This document shows positions 1-11,858 of a stretch of 64,000 bases of DNA, piece after piece. Each line of letters starts with the position of its first letter. Position 1 is the stretch's first letter. The stretch covers positions 4,351,001 through 4,415,000 of the forward strand of contig NC_020173.2 in NCBI RefSeq assembly GCF_000224145.3, given 5' to 3'. The DNA comes from Ciona intestinalis. Lineage: Eukaryota; Chordata; Ascidiacea; Phlebobranchia; Cionidae. The notes beneath the pieces were generated by a model that was not told the DNA's origin, searched no databases, and saw only the letters and a program-made list of their open reading frames with translations. A program made the translations under genes and the position numbers.

Positions 1-885
1 ATTTTTGGAAATCACTCAACAAAATGCGGGACTCTAATTGCTCTTCTCGCAGCTTCGGCTGTTTGAATTCATTTGCTAAGCAAGTTGCAATCGATATTAC
101 TTGTTTTGTACAGAGAGTGTGTTTGTTACAGTGCCTAAAACATGTTTACCTGAAGTTATTGATATAAACCAAGTTAGTAATTTTGTTAGGCAGGCGACTG
201 CGGTACGCTTATCTAATGCTTTTATAGAAATAGCTAGAAGTTATTATCAGTTATGTGCAGTTAATTAAGATATACCCGACATCATTGGTGTGTCACTATC
301 CGGTGGTAACGTCAAGCCTTGAACCCGAATCACTAGTCTCAATCCGTGCGCTCTATACCACGGCACCGGACATCCAGTAAGTTTCGTTCACCTTTTTGTA
401 TTTTTCTTTGTTTAGTTTATTATCGATGTTTCAGCCTTTGCTGGGAGCTAAACATGTGCTTTTCAATCTTCCTTCGACGTTAGTACTTTCACGTAGGTTA
501 TCACTGTGTTTATATAGACGGAGAAATAGCAGTTACGGCGTATATATACGCATGTTGTTAGACACGTACAGTTTGCATTATCTATTATTCTATTCCGAAG
601 ACCGCAATGTTGCTCAGATTGATCGGCTACGCATAATACAGAAAGAAAAGATGTTGTATTGATAGTCGCCCAGTTTCATAATTCATGACAATCTCTTTAA
701 AACATAACAGTAGACGAATATGTTTCGCTTTGATTAGTAATTGTTTTTATCAGTAAACATTTCGTTGGACATTCTGCTTCTATTCGGTGGTGAAAACGGC
801 AACGGCTCCGGAAAACTTTGTAATCTCAAAGGTGCTAACTTTCCTGTAAAAAGTATGGTAATGTTGAGTCACCGAGCAGTATATA
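1..885. other. Left-edge DNA without a supported gene
   Basis: It contains a reverse SINE head near 300-371. Nothing else was recognised. A further 3' exon of the NK3 gene could lie here or beyond the edge, but I could not identify one. Confidence 0.4.
300..371 (-). mobile_element. SINE fragment, tRNA-like head
   Basis: Reversed, it reads GCCGTGGTATAGAGCGC then GGGTTCAAGGCTTGACG, the A-box and B-box region of the local SINE. Confidence 0.7.
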
Positions 886-1066
886 TAGTAGGGTGGGGGG
901 AGACTTTCTAATTTTTGTTTTATCGCCTCATTTTGTAGTTAACAAAACACATTCAGAGAACTATGAAACCGAATCCTCACGACTCGCGTAGACCGTTGGT
1001 AATTGTTTAAAACACGATCAGGATATTATGTGCTAAAGGTGTCCTATCTTCTCACACAGTACTATA
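886..1066. mobile_element. MITE (TIR family, TAGTAGGGTGGG ends)
   Basis: It begins TAGTAGGGTGGGG and ends with the inverted counterpart. The interior has the family sequence around CGTAGACCGTTGG and AACACGATCAGGATATT. It overlaps the predicted end of the NK3 coding region. Confidence 0.85.
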
Positions 1067-2569
1067 ACAATTTTGTGTTTAGCATTCTTACCACAATAAG
1101 CAGGTATGAGGTTGGGATAACACATCCCTGTAGGAACACCAAGCGCGAAAGCAGCGCGTTGTGCTTGCTGTGCCGCGGCTGCCCACATTTCAGATGCCAG
1201 TCTGAGACGACGTTTTGTTTTGTATCTCCTGATAACAAACGTAGAATTAAATTAATGATGTAACTTATTTATCCTCACGTGGCGGAGCAACCATAATCGT
1301 TATAAAACGGGTGTTCTGTTTTATTAGCACGTCGCGTCCGGTTACGTGTTATCACATGTTATCCGACATGGCACAGTTGGTTAGCGCGGATACCTGTAAC
1401 CCAAGAGGTACTGGATTCAAGGCTTGTCGTTGCTATTACACTGTGGGCGTATATGATTAATTTTGTAAGGTTTGACTTTTTTTGTAATGTATACATGACT
1501 GACAATATAGATAACTCATTAAGGTCCATAATTTTTTATAATGACAAAACTGACAACCTATTGCAGTACTTTTAGTATAAATTAAATTTGTACTGACCTG
1601 TTTTGGAACCATATTTTAATCTGTGTCTCGGTCAGCTGCAACGCGTGTGCGAATTCTGTTCTTTCATTGCCGGTCAAATATTTTTGTTGAATAAATCGCT
1701 GCTCCAAAGCGCTAACTTGCGCTTGTGTAAAAGCGGCTCGCGTCCGCTTCCGTGTCGTACGTTTCTTAGTTTTCAAGATATCTATATTTTCGGTTCGTGG
1801 GGAGAGGCAGTTTGCAGGACTACTCTGAACCGATCTAGATGCTGTTTCATCTGGTTTATTCATTTCCGGAGACTCTGCAAAATCGTTTTAAATTACTAAA
1901 ACGTTGCATAATAGTCAGCTAATTACCAACAAAGTTACATATGTGGTAACTCGTAAGCGGGCACGCAATGTGTGAAACGGAAAACGTGTGTTATAACGAC
2001 TATCGTTGCTTCGCCACTCGAGGACGAATAAGTAAATTCCATTCTTTTATTTAATAGGCTCACGTCAGTTATATTTAAGAAAAAAAAAAAAATTAGAGCA
2101 AAGAACGATTACATTTTCATTTGTATAAATGCTGGTGTGATAAAGGCTAGCAATACGTACAATAATCGTATGTATACAGATTTTTACTTTGCTTACCTGG
2201 TGTTTGTAATCTCTGCGCAGAGCTGTCGGCATTTTGCATACTTGTGTGATCAAACTGCCGCGTCTGAAATGCAGTTCTTGATGTGTTTGCTGCATAAATG
2301 TCTTTAACTCGTTGGCTGTGTAGCAAATAATTTTCAGCAAAAAGTTTTTCCAGGCACTGTTGGTGATTACTGGCATATGCAGAATTGTAAGGGTAGCCGC
2401 TAAACATCGGAAAATAGTTGGGTGGTCTTGCGGGGTCGTCAGGGTCGATCGGCCGCCATATTTTGTGCGGCTTTGTTGTAATATTCCAATATGGCGGGCT
2501 ACTACCAGACGGCGTGTTTTTGTTATTTGGCAATTGTAGATTCGTATCTACCATTTTAAAACAATGCAA
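1033..2569 (-). CDS. Nkx3: NK3/bagpipe-type homeobox transcription factor
   Basis: Three exons, read by splice signals and phase: 2569-2197, 1874-1598 and 1228-1033 (281 aa; a second ATG lies at 2554). The homeodomain is split. Exon 2 holds helices 1 and 2 and helix 3 up to WFQN, with the R52 codon divided AG|G. Exon 3 continues RRYKTKRR. Tyr54 marks NK2/NK3-type homeodomains, and AAFTQAQV plus [18 protein letters not shown] fits NK3 better than NK2 or NK4. NK3 proteins are nuclear DNA-binding regulators of visceral mesoderm and skeleton. No EH1/tinman motif was seen at the N-terminus. The predicted stop at 1033 lies inside a MITE (886-1066). A good donor (GTAAGA) follows Tyr-Cys just before the MITE, so the true C-terminus may lie in a further exon. 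The family call is firm; the last residues are not. Confidence 0.85.
1256..1356 (-). mobile_element. SINE fragment, 3' half
   Basis: AACTTATTTATCCTCACGTG and the CGTTATAAAACGGGTGTTCT segment match the 3' half of the SINE in reverse. Confidence 0.7.
1368..1455 (+). mobile_element. SINE fragment, tRNA-like head
   Basis: TGGCACAGTTGGTTAGCGCG, then GGATTCAAGGCTTGTCG and a GGGCGTAT stretch. Confidence 0.75.
1915..2040 (+). mobile_element. SINE fragment, 3' half, in an NK3 intron
   Basis: GTGGTAACTCGTAAGCGGGC and GTGTTATAACGACTATCGTT, then GAGGACGAATAAGTAA. Confidence 0.7.
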
Positions 2570-5071
2570 TTTCGCTTCTAGTGGTAAACAAATAAAATAG
2601 AATAATAACTTTAGAGGCTATAGCAACAGCTAAACCGATCAAATAAAATAGATTTAGATTAATACTTTTGTCAAAGTCTGCAACGCCCTTTTTGCTGAAC
2701 GTCCTATTGAAACTTCTTGTCTAATAGTCATAATCTAAATCAACTTTGGTAATTGTAATTACAGACAAACCCTCGACATTGCCGCAACTTGTAGGCCTAT
2801 ATAGTCTATGTCTATATAGTTTGTACAAACGAGACCGATGATTGCTTTGCGGGCATTAATAGAAACTAAGAGTCCACGAAATTTTGCTGTAACGGAATTT
2901 TGTGTTCAATTTTAAAAGTCCAGGCTCTGTTTTGATAAGTACCAAGTCTGCTAGCACACATGTGATGTAATATCTGCGCGAAACGGCACTCGAGGAACAA
3001 TCTAAACATTATTTGAAGCCGAGAAAACCAGTTGGTCCTGTAAAATCCACACAGCCAACACGCTGTATTCGAATTTCGGCTCCGTTAAACAAGCGGTAAT
3101 AAAAACACGACAAAATATTATGAAACAACCAAAATCCACTTCTCGTGAGAGATCCTGAGAGCGGAGCTTACTTGTGAGTTTTGGAGCGATTAGGCTCTTC
3201 CGTTGCGGCGAGAAGCTACCAGTATCGTAGGTTTAGTGTAGCTCACTTGTTAAGTGCCTGTTAAAACTACAGTCTAGGTACTAAGGAACCTGGATATGTT
3301 ATTACAGGTCGAAGTGGAGTTGTTCTTAACCAATGCCACTCATAAGGACAGCGTTTGCAACGAAAATTTGCGACCTCGCTTTGAACGTGACAAATACCTA
3401 TAGGCTCAAACGAATATAATGTACAGCTACAGCATATTATTAAAAAAAAAAAAACGATTTACTGTACAAATTAGAAAACCAACCGTTTATAGTACAACAG
3501 CTCGTAAAAAGTCTGTATTTAAATGCCGTTTTGTAAAACGACGACGACGAAATGCAATAACATATTTTCTAATACTAATTGACTCAGCGATCCCAATTTT
3601 ACGATACATCCCATAAATTATTCTGCTGTAAACGAAACTGAGTTAAATAAACACTTATTTTACCAAGTTAAAAACAATTCCGTACGCTATACTATATTTC
3701 TTTCTAAAACTGCTAAAACTCCATTAAAATGCACAATTGCAAAACAACGTGGCAATGACTCATTCATTTAGTATCGTATCACAATTACCAACAATTTGGA
3801 ATGTGACGTGTAAATAATTTTCAATCTGAAAATAAAAATTTCATCTGAAAATTGAATTATCGAACTGGGGAGTCATTTCTACTTTCTGCCCGCGCTCAAA
3901 TGCACAAAACCAGTCAAATAAAATTATATTACTTTTATAAAGACGCCGTGTTTTGATCATTCACTCCGAAGAAGCGCCATTTACAATAGATTTATAATGA
4001 TTCCAAATCAAAACAACATATTTTGACGCACCCACTTTTAAAATCACAAAATAAAGTTCCGTCTGTCATTCAAAGAGCTGCAAGCTGGTGTGGAGGAGAT
4101 ATCGTTTTAGGCCAGGCTCACGTTATTGTCTCTTAGAATCATCGGAATTTACATCAAAACATGTAACGGTACCGCGCTATTCAATGGAAATACATTAGGA
4201 GCTGGTCGCATTAATAGAACTGATTATACAACGGGATGAAATGTCGTTATGACAGCAATTGAGATCGGTCTGGTGTTGTTTTTAAGAACAATAACTTCGC
4301 CTGTTTAGCGACGAATTAGACACTCCTAGCACACGTTAAGGAGTCGGCACAGAGAGCACACAGCTTGTATTATGAATGCACCATGTCGGTACATTCTAAG
4401 GTCTTTCACAACCAAAGACAGCTGAGTTGATCTAGGCGGTTTAACAAAGCTTCAGCACACGCAGTTATTTAAGGGTTTATATTCGATAATAAAATGGCTG
4501 CCTTGTGTTTTTAACGCTGCCATACTACAACTAATAACTATTAATCTATGATGAGTAAATTTACATGTATGCTGTATACCGTAACACTAAATCTTTATAG
4601 TACACTACCACCACGAAAGGGTTTATGGTCTTTAATATATTCTGTTTCCATTACCAAACACATCTTGCAAAACAAACAAACATATTGCACCTAAAACATT
4701 AAGTCGCAAATCGATTTCCTAACACATAAAACCAAGAACTTGCATAAAATACAAATCGTGCACACATTATTTAGATGCGTCTTAAACCACTAAAGCTGGA
4801 CAATTTGTTTTCGATACAAGGTAGAAACAGTTGCACAAAAATGTAGCCTTAGAGGATTTGGGGTAATGAAATATTACCTAAAAACATCTGGCAGAGCGGA
4901 ATTTTATTTAAATGCGCTAGGTTGTGGGTTAAATGCGCTAGGTTGTGGGTTTTATCACTGCTTTACATGGAACAAAATATTAAGTTTTTAATAATATTAT
5001 TGAAACATGAATAATGGTCAAATGTAATTCAAAGTTTAAATTTGTGCAAATACACTGCAGTATTCAAGGCC
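2570..5071. other. NK3 upstream region and CDK5RAP3 downstream region
   Basis: About 2.5 kb without MITE, SINE or coding exon, in contrast to the repeat-rich accessory block. As the 5' flank of a developmental homeobox gene it is a reasonable place for cis-regulatory elements. A 21-bp tandem duplication lies at 4910-4951. Confidence 0.45.
4910..4951. repeat. Tandem duplication, 21 bp x 2
   Basis: The unit beginning AAATGCGCTAGGTTGTGGG is directly repeated once without change. Confidence 0.9.
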
Positions 5072-8000
5072 TTATAACAAGTTAATTGCGCCCATTAAAT
5101 GAACAGGTCTGTCCTTGTATCGTTTTGATATTTCCTTTTCAACCTGATAACAAAAACATTTTCAGTTAGTGTCCTCACTTTGTGACATCAATAAAAAACA
5201 ACAATTTCTTATTTTGTTAAAGTCGGTTTACAAAAGAACTCTTAAACACTAATTAAAATATTGTTTAAAAATTGAAAATAAAATATCACAAAATGGCTAA
5301 CGAAGCAAAAATTTCAACATCTAATTACTACACTATCGCAGCTACACTAAAAAATTAAATAAATATTGCAAAAAAAAAAAATTACAACTAATTAGTAAAT
5401 TTTGAAACAACCAGTATAACTTACCAGCTGTTTCCATTCTTTACATTCATCAACTAGCAGGGCTAACTTTGGATGAAGCAAATTAAGTTCCGTTGTAGCT
5501 TCATGGCTGCTAACCTCATGCACGGATACTTGGTTTTCATATTTTTTTGTTAGTGCCAAGCGTCTACTTAATGTGTCTGCCACTCTTTCCACGAATCTGT
5601 AACAAACAAGTGAATTATTAGCATATAATATAATGAAATAAGTAGATTCATAAATAACGACAATGAGCATGAGGTGTATCCATACATCACTTACTTTGGG
5701 GAATCTAAAATCCTACACAGCTGTGTCATCCTGTTTGAAGTGAGACTGTTATATACAGATGTCACTTGTACCAACATGCTCTCTAGCTCGCATGAAGATG
5801 TTAGCTGTAAAATGGGTGGAGCCTCCTGAAACTGGTTGATTGACAGGACATCAGATTCACAATGAGTCTCAGCTAGTCGTTGCGAAAGAAATCCAGTTAA
5901 CTGAAAACAGAAACTAAAAAATTTACACTTTATTTTTTTTAGTTAATTAATTGGATACATGGTATATGTTGGATTTAAAACCCACGCTTTTAGCATATAA
6001 ATTTCCATGTTTTTAAATGACTGTCGTTTTGGTGCTGCATGATGTTCATTCAGTCACAAAAAGTAAATATATTAAAACAGATTCTTTCAACATAATCGTC
6101 ATATAACCTCAAGAAGTTCATTCACAAATTGATTCCTTGTCTTTACAAACTCAAGAACAGATAATGCGTCATCTCCGGTTGCCACTTTTTCAGTTGAATC
6201 GAGTTTACTGCCATTGGGCACCTCAGCAACGCTTACCTGTGAATAATCAAAACATACACATATTATCTTTTCAAGATATCGTCACATTCTTTAAGAGTAC
6301 AACACAAATTAATATATACCCAATGCCAATAAAAACACACATTCTTAGTGCTGAAAAAATAGTGAGCTATTTTTAACAACAAGTGTAACATATGAATGCT
6401 TCAGCAACAATGGCCTAATAAACACAAACAGTGAAACAAGGTAAGCAACAAGCAAGCAGATTGCTTAGTTCGACATCTCTCTTACTTCTTCAATGTCCCA
6501 GCTCTGCATATCATCTTTGTTGAGTATTTCAAACCCGTTATCTTGTTCCTTCCCGCATCCTGTTGTCTCCAGCACGATACCAAGATCTTCAGTGCTCACA
6601 TCAAAATCAATCACAGCATCTTCAACGGGATCAGGATCAAATGAGATGCCCCAGTCAATCTAAAATTTAAAATAAGCAAAATGTGAAAAAGTCGAGTAAA
6701 AAATATCATGTCTTTTTGTTTTAAAAATGTATCAATCTTTGCTACCAGAATTGAAGAGACAAATAAAAGTTATGATTATATTATAAAGCTTTGTTTACCT
6801 CCTCACTTTCTTCTTCCTTGATATTCTTATCTTTCAAACTATCTTCTTTCAGTATCTTATCAGGGAGATTCCCGGTTCTCCACTGGTACACTGTTGTGTT
6901 ACCAAGCGTGCTTAAGTGACGTAACAAAAGCAGAATCTCGTCCGAAAATGAATTGCTGAAAGTAAAGTGAAATTTGGAATGGTTGTGTACTTTATGCACC
7001 TCACGCTCACTTAAGAATCTGCAACTTTGTGGGTGACGGTTGTTTCAATTTGCACAACTTTTTAGTAATCACTGATTAAGAGGAATTACAGTTGAGTTTA
7101 CAGTAAATACAGGCAGACAATGTCACAATGGGGCCTACTACCCTCTGGTTACAAAGTGAGATTAAGATTTTATATGAAACCGATTGAATTTGTTTACTCA
7201 TGAAGTTAGATGTATTTTATAAAGAAAGAACCTGTTACTGTTAAAACAAAGAAGGACAAAACCAAACATATTCAACAGACCACCTACCTTCCAAGTGAAA
7301 ACTCCACAAATGCAATGTAATATTCCAACACTGGATAGAGGTCTTTACACTGAGCAGCGATATCATCAAATTCTTTCGGTAAATCTCTTACCAACTCCAG
7401 CAGTTCGCGTTGGACATTTTTCCCAACAATTCCGACCTTCTTACATTCTTCAGAGTAATGTCTCTTCACTTCTTGAGTGTTTCGAACACAATCTTGAATT
7501 TTTTTTCGGCTTTCCTAAAATTAGAAAACTTATGAAAATAATTGGAATTACAGCAACAGTTTAATTATTATCCAGTATAACAGTTGTTGTTTATTTAAAC
7601 AAAAAATTGAAAAATATACTTCCAAACCTCTTGTATTTGATGGCATTTTGCTTTTTGTCTTTTAATTGCAGGAATTTCATAATTTAGATTGCGCAATAAT
7701 CGGCTTGATAACTCAGCAAGGTGAAGATTTTCTTTCTCATATAATTTAACAATTTCTTGCCAATCCTGAAAAAAAAAGTTAAGGGGATATTGTAAAAACA
7801 TAAAACTGTAGAGTATTCTACAACATAAGAAATAAGTGCAATAATGTATTATTGATTCGTACTACCCATATGAAGTGATTGTTTCATACTTACATGCCAG
7901 TTGAACAAAAAAATAATTTGACATACGGTACACAAAGGATAATAGTTAGAAAAAAAATGATTCTGTGGCATAAAAAAGGGAATATTATTGTAAGTAATGT

Positions 8001-8814
8001 ACAAAGCTAATTGGGTGTTTATATTTTAAGTTTTTCAATTTTAAAAGAATTATTAGGTGGTAAGCTGTTTAACCAACAGCAGAGTAGCGCAATGTTAAAT
8101 CGTTCGATTATATATATATTTCATAAATACCTTCATTCGTTTAGAAGAATACATTCCGAAAATATTCTTGCTCTCTTTTTCCGTGTCTTTTAAAACACTG
8201 ACAATCTTCACGCACTTAAAGTAATGAAAGCATGAACCTTTAAGAAGTTTTTGCATTTCTTCTGTATTGGGCATGTCTTGAAGAGCATTGGATATTTTTT
8301 CCTTGACAACCTAGATTAATATCTAAATTTAAAACTAAATGCATACAATTGCATTTAGTTACAATGTAAGAGTTGTAGCAGACAACAGACCTTTAAAAAA
8401 AATTCCAAAATTTTGCTTTTTAGTTTTAAATCCAATTAAATTTAGAATTCCCTTACAGTGTTTATAAAAAAACGCTAATAGGGGCCAGAGCATTCAAGAG
8501 GGTCAGGACGTTAGGTGGTTTGTGCGGTGGTTGTAACCCTCTTAAAAATATAAAAGAAGGGAAAGTACAGGTAAAAGGGTAAACTTTTCCAAGTTTTTAT
8601 ACCATTTCAATAGAGTTGCAGCTGTGTTACCCAACCCCTGTAAACTCTTTCTGGCCGAATCATGGGTGATGGCCTCTTTAATTTTAAAAAGCAGACAAAA
8701 GTTTACCTCTGCAGCCATTTGCCACTTAATGTTACAATGTCTTCTGTCAACCAACCAATCCACTAGTTTGTTGCATTGAATATCAATCGGAATAAGAGCT
8801 TCTTCAGTAGCCAT
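5072..8814 (-). CDS. Cdk5rap3: CDK5RAP3, UFL1-complex ufmylation cofactor
   Basis: Ten exons: 8814-8707, 8310-8131, 7765-7628, 7514-7288, 6955-6799, 6659-6486, 6236-6108, 5900-5695, 5596-5425 and 5143-5072. All phases agree and give 520 aa (human 506). Landmarks match CDK5RAP3: PIDIQ..KLVDWLVDRRHC at the start, KNIFGMYSSKRMKDWQEI, a central IDWG motif after an acidic stretch, LEF.KTRNQF.NELLE, and the end SKRY.DRPVHLMG. In animals the protein works with UFL1 and DDRGK1 at the ER membrane in UFM1 conjugation. The IDWG element is its UFM1-interacting type of motif. It lies downstream of PRMT9 on the same strand, with 232 bp between that stop and this start. Mostly helical; no membrane segment. 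Confidence 0.96.
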
Positions 8815-9046
8815 TGTGCTTATGCAGTTATTTTATAACTTAATGTATAAAACTCGACTTGATGTTTGGAAAAAAGGAATATTTAGATAGAAATACAAAA
8901 GCAATTTTCTGCTGATATCATATATGAGTGAACCAGTAAGTCAAAGCAGTATAGGTTAAAAAGTATAAGTCAATCAAAAAACTCATGATTATAAATACAC
9001 AATGGCTTAATTGGATTTAAAACAGTAGGCCTATACATCAATATAA

Positions 9047-11395
9047 CTAGCTTCCATATTTTGAAGCTGAAAATAGTAAAGAATCGTTATGAAGCGTTGT
9101 GTTTAATACAACTTCATCACCGATGGTTAAGTTTAACTGCTGTGAATTTGGTAGAACATACGCAGCTTGTAACCAGTGATTGTCATTGTCAATTGTGTTA
9201 ATAATTACATCATCATAAAGGTTAATTTTAAACCAGAATAACACAGCATGTAAAGTCTGTTTCTTTGTGACCTGAAAGACTGCTGTTTTTTTGAAGTCTA
9301 ATCCATCTAAAGCTGAATCATTGAAGTTTATAGTTAGCGTGTCTTTTGGTGGTGTAAGTCCAATATACTGCACTGTCTGCATGTCCAGATCACTATGTGT
9401 TGTTACTTTAAAATCATTCACTGTGGCTGCAATTTTAAATCCAAGTGTATTTTCATCACTAACCAACATACATTTTGATAAAATTTCATCGGAATGTATT
9501 AATTGAGCGACAACAGTCACTTTGTTTGGGATGAATTTCCCTCCTGGTAGAAGACAGTCTTTAAATTTCGCAAAATTTCGAAGCATATTTGGTACAAATA
9601 ACCCACTTGGCTCTACAATGTCAGAAATAACGACTTCGTATTTAGGACTGGGTTCGGGAAGCTCTAGAAAGCATTCAACTTTTGTTGTTCCAGTGCAAAA
9701 GTCAAACACAGATTGGAAAGCTTTTAACTCTTTTTCCGAGTAACAATACTTTGACAGTTTCGAGATACTACCTGTATTGTTTGCCAGCTTTACCATTCTA
9801 AGGCTAAATCCATGTGAAACGTCCAGCACGTGTAAACTCGTATACTCAAAAGAAAGTACAGACTTACAGTACAACTCTGAGTATACGCAGTCATTTAAAC
9901 GCAACATTTGGACTTCTGGTACAAGAACATGCGCTTGAAAATCTGTAAGAGTAACAGAAGAAAACTGAGAAATGACATCTTGCTTGGTGCCGTCTTTATC
10001 TAAACTTTCAACAACCATCAACCGAAGACAATCCGTTTCAACTTTAAAAGTTAGTCGTATAGTGGAGCTTTCGTCAATGAACTGTTTAAGGGTCTCATTG
10101 TTTTGTGAAAAGCATTGAACAGGATAAACAGCTTGCTCCCAACAGTGCTGGCTTTCAATATCAGTAATAATGTGATAGCCATCAGTTACTTTAAGGTCAA
10201 ACCACATGACTACAGCATCCGGAGTCCCATTCTTAACTACAGGCAAATCAATGGTAATATTTTCGTGATTTCCAGTTGCAATTTTATCCAGAAGATCGGG
10301 ATTATTGAAATCAACTTTGAAAAGAGTCTCTGGATTAGTTAGCACTTTGTGTGGTATATTCTTTATGGTTTCAGAAGTGTATGGCTCTTGGGTTACTGTT
10401 GGTACGAAAGTTAAATTTCCAGAATTACTTTTAAACTGGTTACCTACACAACTTGATATGGTAACATTTTGAAATTTTTCATGCTTATTCATTAAACAAT
10501 GCTTTCTTCTTATAGCTTCAGATTCAATCACACAGCAAAACAAAGTCACTGAATTTGGAAGAACTTTTCCCCCCTGCGATTTCGCCTTTAATAAATGCTT
10601 CCATGCATGGTTTAAAGTATCAACCACACCTTCACCAAAGACACCAGCGTCGAGTGTTTCAGAAATGACAAGATCCACTTTTTGAGGTAGGGAGGCATTA
10701 CCACTTCGATTTGAGTCTGAAGAAGAGACTGAAATATGTTCAGAGTGCTGATTTATGGTCTTTATTTGATGAGACAGCTGGTTTAACGAAATGCACTCTT
10801 CAGATATTGTATGCATTGCTTTGGACATTTCACAGGCGTAAACTGTACAGGATTTAAGTTGTGCAGCCATCATGCTAAGTAATCCTGTTCCACTTCCAAT
10901 GTCCAAGACATGCACATCACAGGGTAAAGTCTCCATAGCTCTTTGTATGCCAGATTCAAAGCTTTGATTTCTAGCCTTATCATTAAGCATTGTGAAATGC
11001 CAGCTATCAACAAGTCCTCTTGTTGCATTTTCAAGATTTACCCTTGCAGGTTGACAGTAGCTATTTGCAACTAGAGCTTTCCTGAACATTCCAACAGCTT
11101 CTAGTTTCATACCCAATCGATGCAACTGGCACCCCATATGGTAATGTAGCATGTCACAGTCAAAATACGCATCACAGCCTTGTTGGTATAGTGTAAACAA
11201 GTTTTCGATGCGTCCCAGAGTTCGTAATTCGTTGCTCCATTCTCTCCACGAAGCAGAGAACTCGTCGTAGCAATTTTTACGAACGTGTGGGGCTATTTTT
11301 AACACCAACAAATAAAATGCAAAGGCTTTACCATAATTATGATCCAACAGATTGCTGCGTGCTTCCGCAATGTACACCTTAAGCATATGCTCCAT
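9047..11395 (-). CDS. Prmt9: Protein arginine methyltransferase 9 (intronless)
   Basis: A single 782-aa open frame. The first ~130 residues read as TPR-like helices (YGKAFAFYLLVLKIAP, GMFRKALVANSYCQPA). A first methyltransferase domain follows, with motif I VLDIGSGTGLL near residues 163-173 and ISETLDAGVFGEG as the double-E loop. A second, degenerate half carries VVISDIVEPSGLF. This TPR plus tandem-methyltransferase layout is PRMT9 rather than PRMT7, which lacks the TPRs. Vertebrate PRMT9 makes symmetric dimethylarginine on splicing factor SF3B2. Length is close to the human protein (about 845 aa). The absence of introns is unusual beside intron-rich neighbours. The frame is intact, so it looks functional. 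Its start lies 463 bp from the divergent IFT122 start. Confidence 0.95.
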   Translation of the reverse strand: MEHMLKVYIAEARSNLLDHNYGKAFAFYLLVLKIAPHVRKNCYDEFSASWREWSNELRTLGRIENLFTLYQQGCDAYFDCDMLHYHMGCQLHRLGMKLEAVGMFRKALVANSYCQPARVNLENATRGLVDSWHFTMLNDKARNQSFESGIQRAMETLPCDVHVLDIGSGTGLLSMMAAQLKSCTVYACEMSKAMHTISEECISLNQLSHQIKTINQHSEHISVSSSDSNRSGNASLPQKVDLVISETLDAGVFGEGVVDTLNHAWKHLLKAKSQGGKVLPNSVTLFCCVIESEAIRRKHCLMNKHEKFQNVTISSCVGNQFKSNSGNLTFVPTVTQEPYTSETIKNIPHKVLTNPETLFKVDFNNPDLLDKIATGNHENITIDLPVVKNGTPDAVVMWFDLKVTDGYHIITDIESQHCWEQAVYPVQCFSQNNETLKQFIDESSTIRLTFKVETDCLRLMVVESLDKDGTKQDVISQFSSVTLTDFQAHVLVPEVQMLRLNDCVYSELYCKSVLSFEYTSLHVLDVSHGFSLRMVKLANNTGSISKLSKYCYSEKELKAFQSVFDFCTGTTKVECFLELPEPSPKYEVVISDIVEPSGLFVPNMLRNFAKFKDCLLPGGKFIPNKVTVVAQLIHSDEILSKCMLVSDENTLGFKIAATVNDFKVTTHSDLDMQTVQYIGLTPPKDTLTINFNDSALDGLDFKKTAVFQVTKKQTLHAVLFWFKINLYDDVIINTIDNDNHWLQAAYVLPNSQQLNLTIGDEVVLNTTLHNDSLLFSASKYGS

Positions 11396-11858
11396 TTAGA
11401 GACCTATTTCCAGTAGACTAACAACATCAAAAACAAACAAGGAAACGTGTAAACCTGAATTTCTATAAACATTAAACTAGCGCCCTCTAGCCAATAATGG
11501 GCACGTCTGAAAATAAAACACGTCAATGCGTCTTCGCATGTTTAATTAGCCACATTTCTTCACCCAAGTAATCATGCGTTACCGCTTTTTAGATACGGTG
11601 TAACATTTCAAATTTAAATGTTTTAATTTATTTGCTTTTAAGTAAAAAACTTAGGTACAAAAGTCTATAGAGATCACTGAAAATTTAAAATTTCTGTTTG
11701 GATTGGTTGTCACGCATGAGTGCACGTTACTAACAACGCATATTTACATTCCGCGTCTCAAAATTTTCGTTCAAGTAAAACATCTTGGAGCACCAATTTG
11801 AGACTCTGATTTTACGAAATATTGAGATTTACAACTGTGGAATCCATAGCAAAAGAAA
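11396..11858. promoter_or_regulatory. Divergent promoter region of PRMT9 and IFT122
   Basis: This 463-bp gap separates two start codons pointing away from each other, so it must hold both promoters unless distal 5' exons exist. I saw only a GTTACC half-site near 11577 and no convincing full RFX X-box. No TATA box stands out. Confidence 0.5.

Noticed and set aside
1368-1455. Possible tRNA gene
   Set aside because: It has A- and B-box-like motifs but no acceptor stem or cloverleaf, and the same unit recurs as part of a SINE.
11396-11858. RFX X-box for the ciliary gene IFT122
   Set aside because: Only half-sites were found, and no full GTTNCC/GGNAAC pair with proper spacing.
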